From positions 4,836,001 to 4,900,000 of the forward strand of contig NC_070569.1 in the NCBI RefSeq assembly GCF_026914185.1: DNA of 64,000 nt. Direction: 5' to 3'. Position 1 is the stretch's first letter. Each line of letters starts with the position of its first letter. Below, one piece after another: positions 47,701 through 59,985 of the stretch. The notes below the pieces were generated by a model, which saw only the letters and a program-made list of their open reading frames with translations, was not told the DNA's origin and did no database searches. The position numbers and the translations under genes were made by a program. Source of the stretch: Puccinia triticina (Eukaryota > Basidiomycota > Pucciniomycetes > Pucciniales > Pucciniaceae).

Positions 47701-47838
47701 GTGTGTGCAATAAGCCTACATTTAGTTTGAGTATCCTGAGGGAATATAAGATGTTATAGAGTAGCAGGAGAAGAAGGCCCAAATATCAGTAGATAAGCTA
47801 TCTATTTATTTACATATTTACTGTTACAAGATTTTCAA
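44710..47838. other. No gene recognised over 3.1 kb
   Basis: Includes a short GGTACCCG-type repeat (about 44855-44975). AT-rich sequence follows with open frames near 46080-46430 and 46700-47125 that show no motif I can name. They may be decayed remnants, and I do not call them. Confidence 0.3.
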
Positions 47839-48982
47839 TCAAGCTGGTCGGGTTAAACCTGGTCCAGCAGACGTCTGAGGAAGCCAGAGACCGCCATCTA
47901 AACTCTTTGTCTTGGGCCTAGGAATCTTAGTAGGCAAGCCGGAGGCCTCGACGAGGTGAGCGCGTCTGTTACGTTTGCGAGACAAGCTACGTTGGTAATT
48001 CAAGGCGCCGGTTGGATTGGGCTCGAAGGTGCGAGCGCTAGCCGAATAATCCTCAAAGATCGAGCCGCTCCTGGCGTGTTGACGAAGGCGCGCTTCTTTC
48101 ATGTATGGCGAGAGGTAGAAGAGGAAGCCAGCGACTAGTCCCAGGGTACAGACTACCGATATGATGATGAACGGAACCAACAGCCGATTGAGGCCTCTCG
48201 TATCCTCGCTTTCCTCTCTCGCGGAATCGCTGCTGTTAGCTTGTCCAGAGCTATTCGATCTAGAGCCTTCAAAAATCTCTCAGCTCTTTTGTCTGAGAGA
48301 AAGCATTGAAATTGATGGAGGTAAGGAGAAAATCACCTACTTGGATTTGTCGAAGCCAATGGGTTACTTTGACTACTCGAGTCTGATGTTGATGAAGGGT
48401 TATCCGGGGGAAAGAGAGTGCTTGTAGGAACTAGGTCTATGATGGATGAGGTGGAGGACGAAGGATCGAATGCTGTTGGGAGGGCGGCGCTTGAGGAGAT
48501 GACGGAGGAGGCGAGACTGTTAGGAGGAAGGGTCGAAGGAGAAAGGCCTTCGCTGGTGGCAGTGACGAATATTGGAGCCTGAGGGCTGAGTGTTTCGGAC
48601 AGCTGGGACGGCTGTCAGCCTAGGCGAGCAAGAGAAAACAGACAAGCGCTCAGAGATTTTAAGCAAGGCTCACGGAATTCGTCGCCAGCGGTAAAGCCAC
48701 AGTGGATGTTGCGGGCAAACCGGCCGGCGAGGTTGATGGGACGACGTTGTTGGTCACCGTCAGCGTAACGGTGGCGGTGACTGTCTGAACAGTTCCCGGA
48801 AGCTGTCGGCGTCGCAGGATGGGTCGCTTTGACCCGTGCCGGTGACCGCTGTCATCGAAGCTCAAGCTCGATGCCGTCGATAAGAATTCTTGGGTTCTAT
48901 TAAGGAGGCTACCAGCATTCAAACTAGCATAAATCAGATAGAACAAGTTGGCGCATATCATCAACCAGAAGAAAAAAGGCAT
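47839..48982 (-). CDS. Ser/Thr-rich membrane protein, fungal cell-surface type
   Basis: Three exons (48674-48982, 48341-48611, 47839-48266) give 335 residues. The first 23 residues are strongly hydrophobic (MPFFFWLMICANLFYLIYAS), either a signal peptide or an anchor. Residues about 60-200 are very rich in Ser, Thr and Pro (TVTATVTLTVTNN, SSSTSSIIDLVPTSTL), so probably O-glycosylated. A second membrane segment follows at about 222-246 (LLVPFIIISVVCTLGLVAGF), and then a basic cytoplasmic tail (RKRNRR, KTKSLDG). The layout resembles cell-wall stress sensors of the Wsc/Mid2 kind, but no cysteine-rich WSC domain is seen. That role is inference from architecture. The second acceptor has an alternative six codons downstream. 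Confidence 0.65.
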
Positions 48983-50047
48983 GACATGAACAAGTAATGA
49001 GGCTAATGAGGATGCCTAAAGGACTCGATAAACATGAACCAAGTTGGACACCTGGAACTTGAACTCCAGCGCGGAGCTCGTCACCCTGGTCCCTCGACGG
49101 CCATATTGACTTCGTGCCAGGCGACAGCAGACGAGATCCTCAAGCATTTTTAATGTGCATCCATTGCCGCCCAATTTATTTTCGCTAACAACACCCCCAA
49201 CTTCAAGCACCCAGAATCCCTCGGTGCTAGCGAGGCTTATGGCATATATGAGTCGTCTATGGCATCAGCCTCGCCAGGAGAGCATTAAACTGACACTCAC
49301 CTCAACCCTTAGCCAGATTTCCCGTGCGAGATATCCGGTAGACAATCCGGGATATCCGGTAAAGGACCGCGGATCACGCCAGGATCCGAGGTTCCCAAAC
49401 ATACGGATATGGTCGGACATCTGAATATCCGCGGATATTTATGGATCCCACATTCCTATACAATGGGCACACTCCTATAAGGGTCAGGTTTGACTTGGCT
49501 GTTGGTGGAAATTTGTAATGTTGGCCCAACCCAACAGACTGGCAAACTGTTGAGCTAGCCAAATGCATATAATGTGTAGTATGCTTCAATCAAAACACGG
49601 GTAATTGTTTAGCTAGTCTATGCCAGATTAATGCTGGCATTTTCTCTCTCAGTGAATCAGAACCTTATCATTCTCACTCACAAGTGACACAAGAATTTCA
49701 GTCTATGAACTTCAGGTTTCTCATCCCTGTGTTCCCCGCAACAAAACCTGCACAGGCAGGAAGCAGGAGCAAGCAGCAGAGCTCAGTGAAGGCATATTAT
49801 GCATTATGTCAAAATTCCTGTGTGATGTGTTTTTGGATTTGGGCTGAAATCCCTCCATTTTGCCTTTCTTACCCTTTAGCTGCTTTATTGTTCACATGCA
49901 CCCAATTTTCTTCACAGACAATGAAGGCCTGCTTCTTGTTATTGTTTTGGTGTTATGTAGTATTTTTTATCACTTGAGACGTTGGACTGCTGATTGCTTG
50001 TAATATGATAAGAATAGAATGCGCTAAAGTGAAAGCAGTGAAGGACT
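48983..50047. other. Upstream of the membrane-protein gene; no gene
   Basis: At 49318-49448 lies the inverted counterpart of the GATATCCGG-rich block at 28470-28600. The rest is AT-rich without coding signal. Confidence 0.4.
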
Positions 50048-51260
50048 AGTGGCCCTCCCCACAGAACTTTACAGAGCTGCAGCGGTTCATTGGGCTTTCC
50101 AACTTCTATTGCCACTTTATCAATCATTTTTCCAAAGTCCAGGCTGCTCCATGACAGACCCCTTTCATCTGGGATGACCAATACAACTACGCATTTGAAT
50201 CTCTAAAGACTGCATTCACCAGTGCCCCAATCCTTAAAATTTTTAACCCCTACAAGCCATTGAACCTTGAATGTGACTCCTCCTACTTTGTCCTTGGAAT
50301 GGTGCTATCCCAATTTTATGAGAAGGAAAGAGAGCTTCACCCAGTGAAGCATGTATCATGCTCCCTTGTGCAGGCAGAGAAGAACTACAAAGTGTTTGAT
50401 AAGGAAATTTTGGCATTAGTTGCCTCTTTTAAAGATTGGTGGAACTATCTGAAAGGAAACATGCAACACCTGACCACCATTGTCTACACCAACCACTGGA
50501 ACCTTGAAAGATTCATGACCACCAGGGAGTTGACCCACCACCAGGCGCGCTGAGTAGAGAAAATGGGCTGCTTTCACTTTGAGATCATCTTTTGCCCGGG
50601 CTGCCAGGCCACCAAGCCAGATGCTTGTTCCCAAAGACTAGACCTGGCCTCTGCCCCTGGAAAAAAGCTGTCCTTTGGCCAATTTCTGAAGCCCAGTAAC
50701 ATCATAGAACAGATGTTTGTAGAAGTGGTGGAGTTCAACTGTTGGTTTGAGCCTCAAAGTTGGAAAACAAACGGTTGAACTCCATCACTTCTTAGATTTG
50801 TCCTCAAATTGAGGACAAATCGACCGAGACAGATGATGTGGAGCATTGGTTTGAGGTCAATGTGTTGGGTATTGGACTGGACACAATGGAAGCAGCCAAT
50901 GGCAGGACACTGGAGGCCATGTCAGATGTTCAAATCGCGGCTAAAATTAGGGAATTGGCCCAACTTGACCAGCAACTGACCAAATAGATTGAATTATGAG
51001 AAACTCCAATGGGGAAGCATGATAGATATTCAGCAGTGGATGTGATCCTTTACAAAAAAGGAAAAATTGTAATTGTGGTACCAGAGGACCCTGCTCTGTG
51101 TGCCAAGATGCTGAAGAGCAGGCATGACAAAAACTGGCAGGCCACCTGGGCTGATCCCACACACTTGTGTTGGTCAGGCAGAATTTTGTATGGAATGTAC
51201 AGAAGCAATTCACCAACAAGTCCCCTGACTGGGTACCCAGGATCATTGGAGCCATCTTGA
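50048..51260 (+). pseudogene. Ty3/Gypsy pol fragment (RT end and RNase H)
   Basis: Frames interrupted by stops read WPSPQNF.ELQRFIGLSNFY, then PFIWDDQYNYAFESLKTAFT. They continue with PILKIFNPYKPLNLECDSS, the RNase H-like LVQAEKNYKVFDKEILALV and TNHWNLERFMT. These are the thumb/connection and RNase H parts of Ty3/Gypsy reverse transcriptase. After a stop at 50551 a remnant with ADPTHLC continues to 51260. The polymerase active site, protease and most of integrase are missing. Multiple stops show the copy is dead. No LTR was found next to it. Confidence 0.8.
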
Positions 51261-51944
51261 CCTGAACTTCACGGACAGAATGTCCTGTGACACTTGGGAG
51301 TGAGAATGAAAAGGTTCTGTTTTACTGAAGGTAAACACCTACAGCAACCTAGTATAGAATATATACACTGTTGCTAGTGTTATGGCTTGAAGAATGCTAT
51401 ATAGTAGATATAAGAATATCTCAGAAATATCAGCTTGAACTGAGATTTAAATAACATAATAATCAGTTTCTGACCGCTTCCACCTCCGCACTCCGGCCAA
51501 GTAATTTCCAACCAACTCACACCATGGGAGTTTCCTCGGCACTTGTGTGCAAGTGCCATCTCTGAACTCAGTCATAGATTTGGTTGGATCTCATTTAGAT
51601 GCTGGTTGGAAGGCAATTTCATGTTTGCCACAAAGTAATTTTATAAGAGCTGGAATCATACCAAATGTGTTGTGCAATGTCTGTGTAAAATGTATGCCAT
51701 ACCTATTCTGAAAACCAGGCCAATCTAATGATAAGGTTCACTTGATCCTCAAGCTTGACCAAAGTTCCTCATATTTCAATCATCATGATTTTTGACCTCT
51801 TTGGAAACCCATACCCAGTGGGTTTCTCTGAAACGGTTTTTGTATTTATTTTCAGGGCACACACCAAAAAGCTGCCAGTTCTTTTTAAGTTGTTTCTATC
51901 ACACATGGTTAAAAATTTGGATGGAGTGTAGTGATACTGTGGGA
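51261..51944. other. No gene recognised
   Basis: AT-rich flank of the Gypsy remnant with no feature I can support. Confidence 0.35.
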
Positions 51945-52230
51945 GGTAGAGCTAATCCCTAGTACCTGTTGGCCGGTACAGGGGCGGGGCAGGTACCCGT
52001 GGAAGTATCTGCCGGGTGCGGGTGTCCAGTCTGGGTCCAAATGCAGGCAGGTACCTGCGCACAAATTGCCATTCTGCACAGCTCTGCTTGCCCCTAGTGC
52101 CCATTGGCCGGTACTAGGTACCTGAGGGTGGGTACCCATGGAAATATGCAGGTAACTGTCAGCGGGTGCCGGTGTCCATTCTGGGTCAAAATTCAGGCAG
52201 GTACCCGGGTGCAAAGTGTCAGCTCTAGTG
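51945..52230. repeat. GGTACCCG repeat element, copy 1
   Basis: Ends in 'tagagcta'/'cagctcta' and contains two internal half-units of about 145 bp, each with GGTACC, 'gggtgcgggtgtcc', 'tctgggtc' and 'gcaggcaggtacc'. An inverted copy lies at 52938-53239. Confidence 0.7.
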
Positions 52231-52330
52231 GGAGGTCTGATTTTGCTCTGGTACTATGGTTTGACTTTGGCGCTGCGGGGCCAACTGTCACAAAACCATG
52301 TAACCTGTGCGGGTTTCTGTGACAAATTGT

Positions 52331-52870
52331 GTCACACAAACGTACGCGCGCGCGTTTGTATGACACATAGACCATCAACCAGCCATATCATGCCAAGATG
52401 AGTCCCCCGCAATCCCAGGGGTGAATTAGCTGAATCCTTTAATAATTGTATCTGATTTTCATCCATCAGTACGGAGATTTTCTGAATTCATTCATAAACC
52501 CTGGGTAATCTGAGGCTCCCCTGGACTTGTCCCAGAATTCTAACTCCCTTGGGACAAAATTTAGCAGCTGAAGAATGTGTCACACAAATTTACACATGTG
52601 TGCTGGTGTGTCACATTTTTCTTCACTGAGCTAAGTGATGCCAACCTGAGTGCTCATGCAGAGCCAGGGGCTTAGGTGGACCCTTCAAAAATTGTTTATG
52701 ACGTTCAGCCATATGTACGCAAATGATTTTGGGGATATTTTCTGAATTCATACACAACTCCTGATTAATATGAGGTTTTTTCCGCTGGAATTTTCCCGGA
52801 ACTTCAAATATTTTGTGAAAAAATTCAGAAACTAAAGAATGTGTCACACAAACTTACACATGTATCTTTC
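52331..52870. repeat. Two tandem units of about 270 bp delimited by GTGTCACACAAA words
   Basis: The word 'gtgtcacacaaa' occurs near 52331, 52577 and 52850. Units between share 'gagattttctgaattcat', 'acaaaattt' and 'ctgaagaatgtgtcacac'. At 52333-52368 the word forms a hairpin around an alternating CGCGCGCG core. Confidence 0.65.
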
Positions 52871-52937
52871 TGTGCACCACTAACATATCTCGAGCTTTTT
52901 GGGATTTATGATAAACACATGATAGAATGAAATATAC

Positions 52938-53239
52938 AGAGCTGGCACTTTGCACCCAGGTACCCGCAGCGGGTGCAGGTACCTTCCTGGATTTTGACCC
53001 AGAATGGACACCCGCACCTACTGGCTGTTACCTGTGTACTTCCACGGGTACCTAGTACCCGCCAATGGGCACTAGGGGCAAGAAGAACTGTGCAGAATGG
53101 CAATTTGTGCGCAGGTACCTGCCTGCATTTGGACCCAGACTGGACACCTGCACCCGCACCCGGCAGATACCTGTGAGCTTCCACAGGTACCTGCCTGCGG
53201 GTGCCAAGTACCCGCCAACAGGTGATAGGGGCCAGCTCT
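52938..53239. repeat. GGTACCCG repeat element, copy 2 (inverted)
   Basis: Starts 'agagctggcactttgcaccc' and ends 'ggggccagctcta', with two internal half-units. It is the reverse complement of 51945-52230 at roughly 80 percent similarity by eye. Confidence 0.75.
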
Positions 53240-53730
53240 AGAAATATATTATTCCTGTGGTAAATACCTTGTTTCTGCCAAGTATTTGATATTGCTAAGG
53301 TAGTTGAAAATGTGTTCTAAAATAGTTCCAGTAATAACTAGAGTCAAGTTGGAGATGGTTTTCAATTGAATTCAACTCCTTTCCAAAGTGCCTTCAGCTC
53401 AATTGAGCATAAGTTAAACATAAATTAATCATGAATTCAGCATACATTGAGGCTCAAGTTCCAGGATATATCTAACAGGGTTCTTAAAAAATATTGTGTG
53501 ATGGCACTTGTACGCAAGTGCCAAGCAAACTCCCATGGTGTCAGCCAAGTTCTGCATGATTGGAAGCTTGTAAGTTAGAGATAGCAACTTTGAACCCGTT
53601 GCACGTACCCTCTAACCACTAGTGGTTACCCATCTGGGCCAGCGGGTACCCACCAAAATGTGCAGATTTCAGGATTTGGCCAAAAAGGCTGGCAGTGCAG
53701 ATGTCAGGATTTGGACAAAAAGGCAAGTGG

Positions 53731-54118
53731 CAACAAAGGGTAGTTACGCTACGCGTAACGCGTAGATAACGGTAACGTAACAGAATTTTTGTTGTTATCT
53801 ACACGTTACGCGTAAAGGCGGTGCGATTACTTTAGCGCACCACATTAAGCCCTTTTTTTATGCTTGTTGCGTTACCCAGGCGCGTGGAGCCCCTGAAAAC
53901 GGGAAAAAAATGAGGCTAGAAAAGCCTTAAATGATCCGTTATTGCGTTATCCGGGGGATAATGCAATAACGGGCCTCAAAAATGAGGCCCGTTACGTTAC
54001 GCGCGGGGCCTGAAATGTCCCCGTTACTAGTAAAGTAACAGGGGGGGCCGGATAACAGGGGTAGTTACGTTACCAAAATCGTGCGGATAACGCAACATAA
54101 CGTAACTACCCTTTCTTG
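53731..54118. mobile_element. MITE of CAA-ended type, 388 bp, target duplication CAAGTGG
   Basis: Terminal repeats CAACAAAGGGTAGTTACG / CGTAACTACCCTTTCTTG. CAAGTGG flanks it at 53724-53730 and 54119-54125. The interior has 'cgttacgcgtaa' palindromes. It is inserted in a GGTACCCG-type repeat whose ends ('agagatagca', 'taacatctct') lie at about 53580 and 54160. Confidence 0.85.
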
Positions 54119-54569
54119 CAAGTGGGTACTCACACCCACATGGCCTGGGTGTGAAAGTAACATCTCTATTCTCAGCAATTTTGCATTTTTCATTGTTTAA
54201 AATGCACAAGCAAAAACTAGGGCCATGTTTTGAATTCAATAATTGTCTGATGATCACAGGGTTACCCTTGTCGCTGTGCCTTTGGCCTACTTCCACATGC
54301 AATTTCTAGCTCACATCATCAAATTAATTGTCAAGGATGGGCTCAAGATTTCCAGGGACCCTGTGAATCAATTAATATGTGCTGATGTCCTTTGGATTCA
54401 TGTATCTTTGTCTTGCATGGATGCCTTTGAAAAGTCACTAACCTAGGGTTCTGCTCCAAACCCAGTCATTTCGGATCGACCCAAAGGATCTTAGGATCGG
54501 ATCGGGCTCGGGACAGCCTAGCTCCGATCCGAGATCCAATTGAATTCTAGGACACATGGTATGGAGGAG

Positions 54570-54985
54570 CAGGGGCATAGTTGGGTACTTTGCGCTGCCT
54601 CTTTTTGGGTTGGAGAAAGAGTGGGGACTTGGTACTTTCAGAGGTAGCACAGTGGTGGTACCGCTGCGCTACCGCTGAAAGTAGCGGTCCCCCGCTTTTC
54701 CCCCGGCCCAAGAAGCGGTGGCGCTGCAGGCGGGGCCGCCACGTTTAGCGCACCGCAGCAGCCTCCAAAACCGCTGCGCTGCGCGTTTTTTGGCGAGCAG
54801 CGGGGGACCGCTACGCGGCCAGTCCAAAAAGCGATAGCGCAGCGATGTTCCCGCTGCGCTACCGCTAAAAATAGCGAGCCCCCACCTTCTCCCCGACCCA
54901 AACAGCGGTATCGCAGCGCGTGGGGCTTCTACTTTCAGCGCAGCCAAAACCCGCTGCGCTGCGCTTTTTGCAGCGGCAGCGCTTC
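54570..54985. mobile_element. CAA-ended GC-rich MITE, relative of 9272-9712
   Basis: On the minus strand it starts CAAGGATGAAGCGCTGCCGC near 54985 and follows the 9.3-kb copy word for word in places ('gcagcgcagcggttttgg', 'gctgcgctaccgct'). The left end is approximate and a target duplication was not found. Confidence 0.6.
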
Positions 54986-54999
54986 ATCCTTGCCAAAAC

Positions 55000-55578
55000 C
55001 ATAGCCACAGTGCCCCAAAGGGTAAAAAGTTTTACAGTGCACAGGAGAAGCCCTGAAATCAATAAGGTTATCTGCATGGAATTATTAAACCTCAGGAATG
55101 GGGTGTACTACTGTGTGCCCATTTTGGCCAGTGTCCTACTAAGGAACACCACCAAAACCTTAGCCAAACCCATTCCTGGGGTGTGCTAATGGCATGAAGC
55201 TCATAATATTTTTTTCAGAGCTTTATCTGTGCACAGTAAAATTTTGGGGCTATTTGGGGCACTAGGCCTATGCGTTTGGTGGTATTCCTTAGTAGGACAC
55301 CAGCCAAAATGTGCGCACAGTAGCACACCCCATTCCTGAGGTTTAATAATTCCATGCAGCTAAAAATATTGATTTCAGGGTTTCTTCTGTGCAATTTAAC
55401 ATTTTTGGACCCTTTGGGGCACTGTGGCTATGATTTTGGTGGTATTCCATAGTAGGACACCGGCCAAAATGCGCGCACAGTAGCACACCCCATTCCTGAG
55501 GTGTGCTAATGCTGTGCAGCTCACCATATGCTCTGGAGAGGGGTTTCTGCCCTCTGTAAAATTTTGGCGGGGCTTGGG
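55000..55578. repeat. About three tandem units of roughly 190 bp
   Basis: Units share 'tttggggcac', 'tttggtggtattcc.tagtaggacacc', 'ccattcctgagg' and 'tgcagct'. The final unit ends 'ctctgtaaaattttggcggggcttgggg', matching the right end of the composite element at about 5700. The Mutator-like element is inserted exactly in that end. Confidence 0.7.
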
Positions 55579-56032
55579 GCAAACCTGAATGTACCCTAAG
55601 TAATTCCTAACTAGGAATCCGGTTGGGGTGGAGACAGTGCCGAAAAAAAATTATTACAGAGGAAAAAAATTTGTAAAAAGAAAAAAAAGGAAGATCATCG
55701 AGAAATTTGTAGCTACTATGACAAATCATGACACACAGCTTGTAACCAAGAGACATGATCAGCAACATAGCAACGGGACTGGCAGCGGAGACGAACAATT
55801 ATGACATTGTGACAGACAAGGAGATTGGCACGTTGCCAGGTGGACGGGAAATGGGAAGATGAAAATACACAAGTCAGAGGTCCAAGATGAACCACTTGAA
55901 GCTATAAGCAACACTTCGGCCTCCGCTCCGTTTCCCCACTATCTTAAACATCTGCTAGCTCCGATTCCTCACCCCCCCGCCTGCCGTATACATATCATCG
56001 CCCCATCAGCTCATTGCGCCTGTAGTGTTGGC

Positions 56033-58361
56033 CTATCGTATTTGTACCCTTGGAGCCAATACTTTTCCCTCTTCCAAGACCCCGACCACCTCAAAAAGTC
56101 GCTCCCTGAAAAGCGCCATGGAAAACTCGTCCGACTTTGAGACAAACTCTTTTGAGTTCTTGACGACTTTCAGTAAGTCGTCCATACGTTTGAGTGCCGC
56201 CCAACCGACCTCCACCAGTTCACCAATCAGGACCGTCATCTCGGCGCCGTTCATCCGGGAAGTATTGCTGATACCCGGGAACGCAGGTGCTACCGTCTTC
56301 GTAAAGCCCGCCAGACGATCTTCGACCGATTGCAGAATCGCGTGGCACACCTCTTGAAGCCGGTTCATGGCGCTTGGAGATGAATTCTTCGCCATCACCT
56401 TCCGCTCCTTCTTTTTCTTGAGTACGTCCACGACCCGCTTGAGTGCCAACACGCCGGAATTGAAGTTTTGTGTCACTCTTCCCTTTGCCGTCAGCTGCTT
56501 GGGTGAAACGATAGATTCTAACGTTGTGAGATGTTTGTTGTTAGGTCGTGGACCAGGAGGAACGGGAGCGTTGGCCCCACCAGTCAGGAAAGCTGGGTGA
56601 GCGGTGGTAAAGTCAGGGAATTCCTCGTGATCCAGGCGAGTCCTCTTGGCTAAGTCCCGGTCACGAGGTGAGAAAGCCGTAGCGCTTGGTCGCTTGGAAG
56701 ATTTAGCCTGGTGTACCCGTGGGTTTGTGAGGACCTCGACATCGGAATCGGTGCCCGTGTCGCAGTTAATGTCGTTAGCGGCGTGGGAGATGGGCCTACT
56801 GGGGGCCTTTTCAACAACAAGCATCTTGTATTCTCGCGCCAGAAAGTACATGTGAATACATGCACTTCCGGAACGAATGAAGTGCATGCAGCCACAGGCG
56901 ATGAGCCGACCTTCAATGACGCCAAAGGGGGGCTCGTAATCCACACAATAAGACGCCTCCGTGGGCCTGGAGAACAAATCTACTTGAAACTAAGTTCAGA
57001 GTTCCGTCAGTTTCATGCATCAATGTCAGGTTGATGTTGGACAACATACATGCTTGTCGTACTTGTATACCTGAGCCCCTGTGACTTGGAGGTACTCCTT
57101 CGTGAAGCCTTTGGCACGATCCTTTGCCCGCTTTTGATACTTGTTGGTCCTCTGTTTGACGAATCCTGTGTTCACCTGGCAATAATCCCGGCCGTAATCG
57201 GGCTCGACGACGTCACAGAAAGTGTGAGTCAGCTCATCAATTCGTGGCCGCTCGGATACTTTGATGTATTTAGTCTTCAGGACACGGTGCCAGGCTTCCG
57301 CATAGTTGTTCGTATGCATACCCTGATGTGCGGTCTTATTCACACATAAGTTATTTCAGTGAATTTGCACAGTGTTCGAGGATGAGCCAGAAAAACAAGA
57401 AAAAACTTACCGTACGAAAATGCAGCAACCAATGTTTGATATAAGTGTACCATTGCGTATCTACATAGGTTGCATACGTCGGGCTGATTTGCCGCCACTT
57501 GCTGAGATACAACATCATTCGGCTCATTGGGCAATCGACTGCGTACAGCATCTGGCGGAAATCTTTGATTGCTTCGGGTGATCGCTTGCCAAGATGAATG
57601 ATGGCGTTGGTCTTCAATGCCTTCAGGACATGGAAAAGGCACCAGTAAAGTAGCGGTGCTTGTTCGAAGAGGTCGGCAAACACTTCCTCAACGGCTCGCT
57701 TGATCGCCAGAGCACAGTCGCTCATCACGGCGTGTGGCACCAGGCCAGAAGAAGATCGTATCCACATTAGTAAGCGTGCGACAGGCCCCCTGTTTTTTTT
57801 GTTGAGTAAAGTAGCGAGTCAGTGTTTGGGTTGGGTGTGACAAGCGGTAACATGGGAGGGAGCGTGGATGAAGTCGATTATGAAAGGTACTTACGTTCCT
57901 AGAGAGCTGGTGAAGGCCCAGCATACAGGCAACCCCTTGCCAGTGACGGGGTTTCGGATGAGAACCGTGTATAAGCTGACCTTGCGACCTTGAGAGAGAA
58001 AGTAGTTCTGGACGGAATTGTGCGTAGCGTTGATGAATATCATGGTTTTACCGTGTCGAACCATCATCTCCCGCTGCCAGGGTGATTGGATGGCAAACAT
58101 AAAGTCCTCCGAGTCGGTGAGCGCGGGGGCGTAAGTGTACCAGCCGGTACTGTCCAAGTGAGCTTGCCAGAGAGAAAGCGAAACAAACACGTCCGGGTTA
58201 CGTCTAGCTTGGATGGTGAGCCGCGTCTTGATCAAGTAGTTGACGATGTTGTAGAGAACACCATTCGCCGCTGTAAGACTCAAAAGTGGTTGTGAAACCC
58301 TTTTGCTGAATGGTGAAGGGGATGAAGGAGGTGCAAGCTCTGCCCTTCTATACTACCAGCT

Positions 58362-58392
<31 letters not shown>

Positions 58393-59985
58393 TTAATAAG
58401 TGATAGGAGTGGTTAGCTCAAGATAAGTTTCTCGTGACACAGTATAAAAAGGTTGTTATTCAGTATGTAAGAGTTGTTATATGTAAGTGAGAGGGTTGAG
58501 TGGGTACGTAAGTGTTTTGGTTGATGGGTGAGTATAAAACTTTTATGAGTAATAAACTGAGGAACTACAAATGGGGGGGAAGAGAGCTCCTTATATAGAC
58601 AAATGTGAGGGATTTTGGCTCCAGGGCAGCCCCTGAGTGAGGTATTCTAGCTGGCCTGGACTGTACAACATGAGGGAGTTAAGAGGGAGTGGCTGTGTAC
58701 AATTTATGCAAGGGGTGCATACATGATGAGGGGCTGTGCCAGATGATGTCATAATTTATGCAAGGGGTGCATAAGCTGTGCAGGGAATGATCAGGTGATG
58801 TAATAAGACCAAACAAAGTGGAGTTAGAAGGAACTAGAATGCGGGGAACCATTCAGTTGAAGGGGCACAGCCTGCAGGGGCAGTGCTGCATGATGTCATG
58901 TACATAACAAACAACACCAAACCAATATATGTAGTGGGGATAGAATGGTGCGGGGAATGTGACTTGGGGCGCCTGACAGGTGGTTGACTGGGTGCTACAG
59001 GTTGTCCAGAGGGTCTAACTTCCAGTGTAGTGGGGCTCCAGTGATGCTTCCAGTGGGGAATAGGGGTCAATTTAGCCGTGGAGTCCATTTATGGTGTCCA
59101 GTTGATGGTATCTTGAGGCCTTCTGTATGTACATGAGAAAAACTTTTGATTTTTCACATTTTGCGTACCACACCGCTGGCACGGCTGCACCGGTCCTAGT
59201 ACAAAGCTGAGGAGTTGACATGGAAAACTTGATTCAGCCACTGCCCAGTACTACATTCTGAGCCGATAAGGTGAAAAAAAACTTACGGCGTCAAGATCAC
59301 GAGATAACAATAGGCGACGGATCCCCTTCCATCCAAGACCTGAATCCACGCGGGCAACAATCCAGTCATGGACAACCTTGGGGATTCGGGTATTTTCCAT
59401 ATCTTCCTTAGTGTTGAGCTCGTGGGAATGCTTCCAGAACCAATCAACCCGCAGCGAGTTGGTGGCAATATGGTGGGTGACGGTGAATCTTGCCTTACAG
59501 CCACACTTTCGACCAGAGGGTGCTTTCCGGGAATTGATGGGCGCCTCGTGGAACCCGCTGCGCGGACATTCGTAGTAAAGCTTGAAAAAAAATGTAGCTG
59601 GCCGACCGGGTTTCTTAATAAGAGACGGGGCTTTGTTGTAGAATGTATTATCGAGGTTCCATCGGACTGTGGCCTGCATCGCTTCAACAAAGTCGTGGGC
59701 CTCAAAGAAGGATTGACCGGGGATGGTGAAGCAGAGCGGATGGGTATTAAAACTGGGTGTAGTACCATTGATCCATCGGACCATTCGCATCGTGCATGGA
59801 GGGAGTTTAACGCCGTGCGGAACTGGAACCTCTTCAATAAATGGCTCCGGGACGATGTCTTCGATGTCAAGTATGAGAGGATACAGGTTGGTCGGGGGTT
59901 CGGAATGCACCTTTAGCATTTGGTCGATAGAGGCTAGCACGGAAGAGTGAAAGGATGTTGTTGTAGGAGAAGTAATGGGTAACAT
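56033..59985 (-). CDS. MULE transposase, interrupted by a solo LTR
   Basis: Exons 59287-59985, 59173-59206 joined with 57895-58267 (split by the LTR), 57411-57789, 57050-57334 and 56033-56989 add up to 908 codons with every phase matching. Exon 1 has the FAR1-type zinc-binding region (YECPRSG, KCGCKARF, WKHSHE). The MULE catalytic domain follows. Its first motif reads IFINATHNS, with Asn where the first Asp is expected. The second motif is AVMSDCALAI with CLFHVLK. The Glu motif is HTNNYAEAWHRVLK. A SWIM-type finger (ACGCMHF...GSACIHMY) lies in exon 5, then a long basic C-terminal region. Such enzymes cut and paste Mutator elements. This copy is doubly disabled: by the LTR and probably by the D-to-N change. 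Confidence 0.88.
58272..59172 (-). mobile_element. Solo LTR, 901 bp, target duplication CCGC
   Basis: On the minus strand it starts TGTGGTACG and ends TCTTACA. CCGC flanks it at 58268-58271 and 59173-59176. Removing it restores an intact exon 2 of the MULE transposase. It carries a TATA-like TATATAAGGAGCTC word and is the same family as 26103-27449, but without that copy's MITE. Confidence 0.9.
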
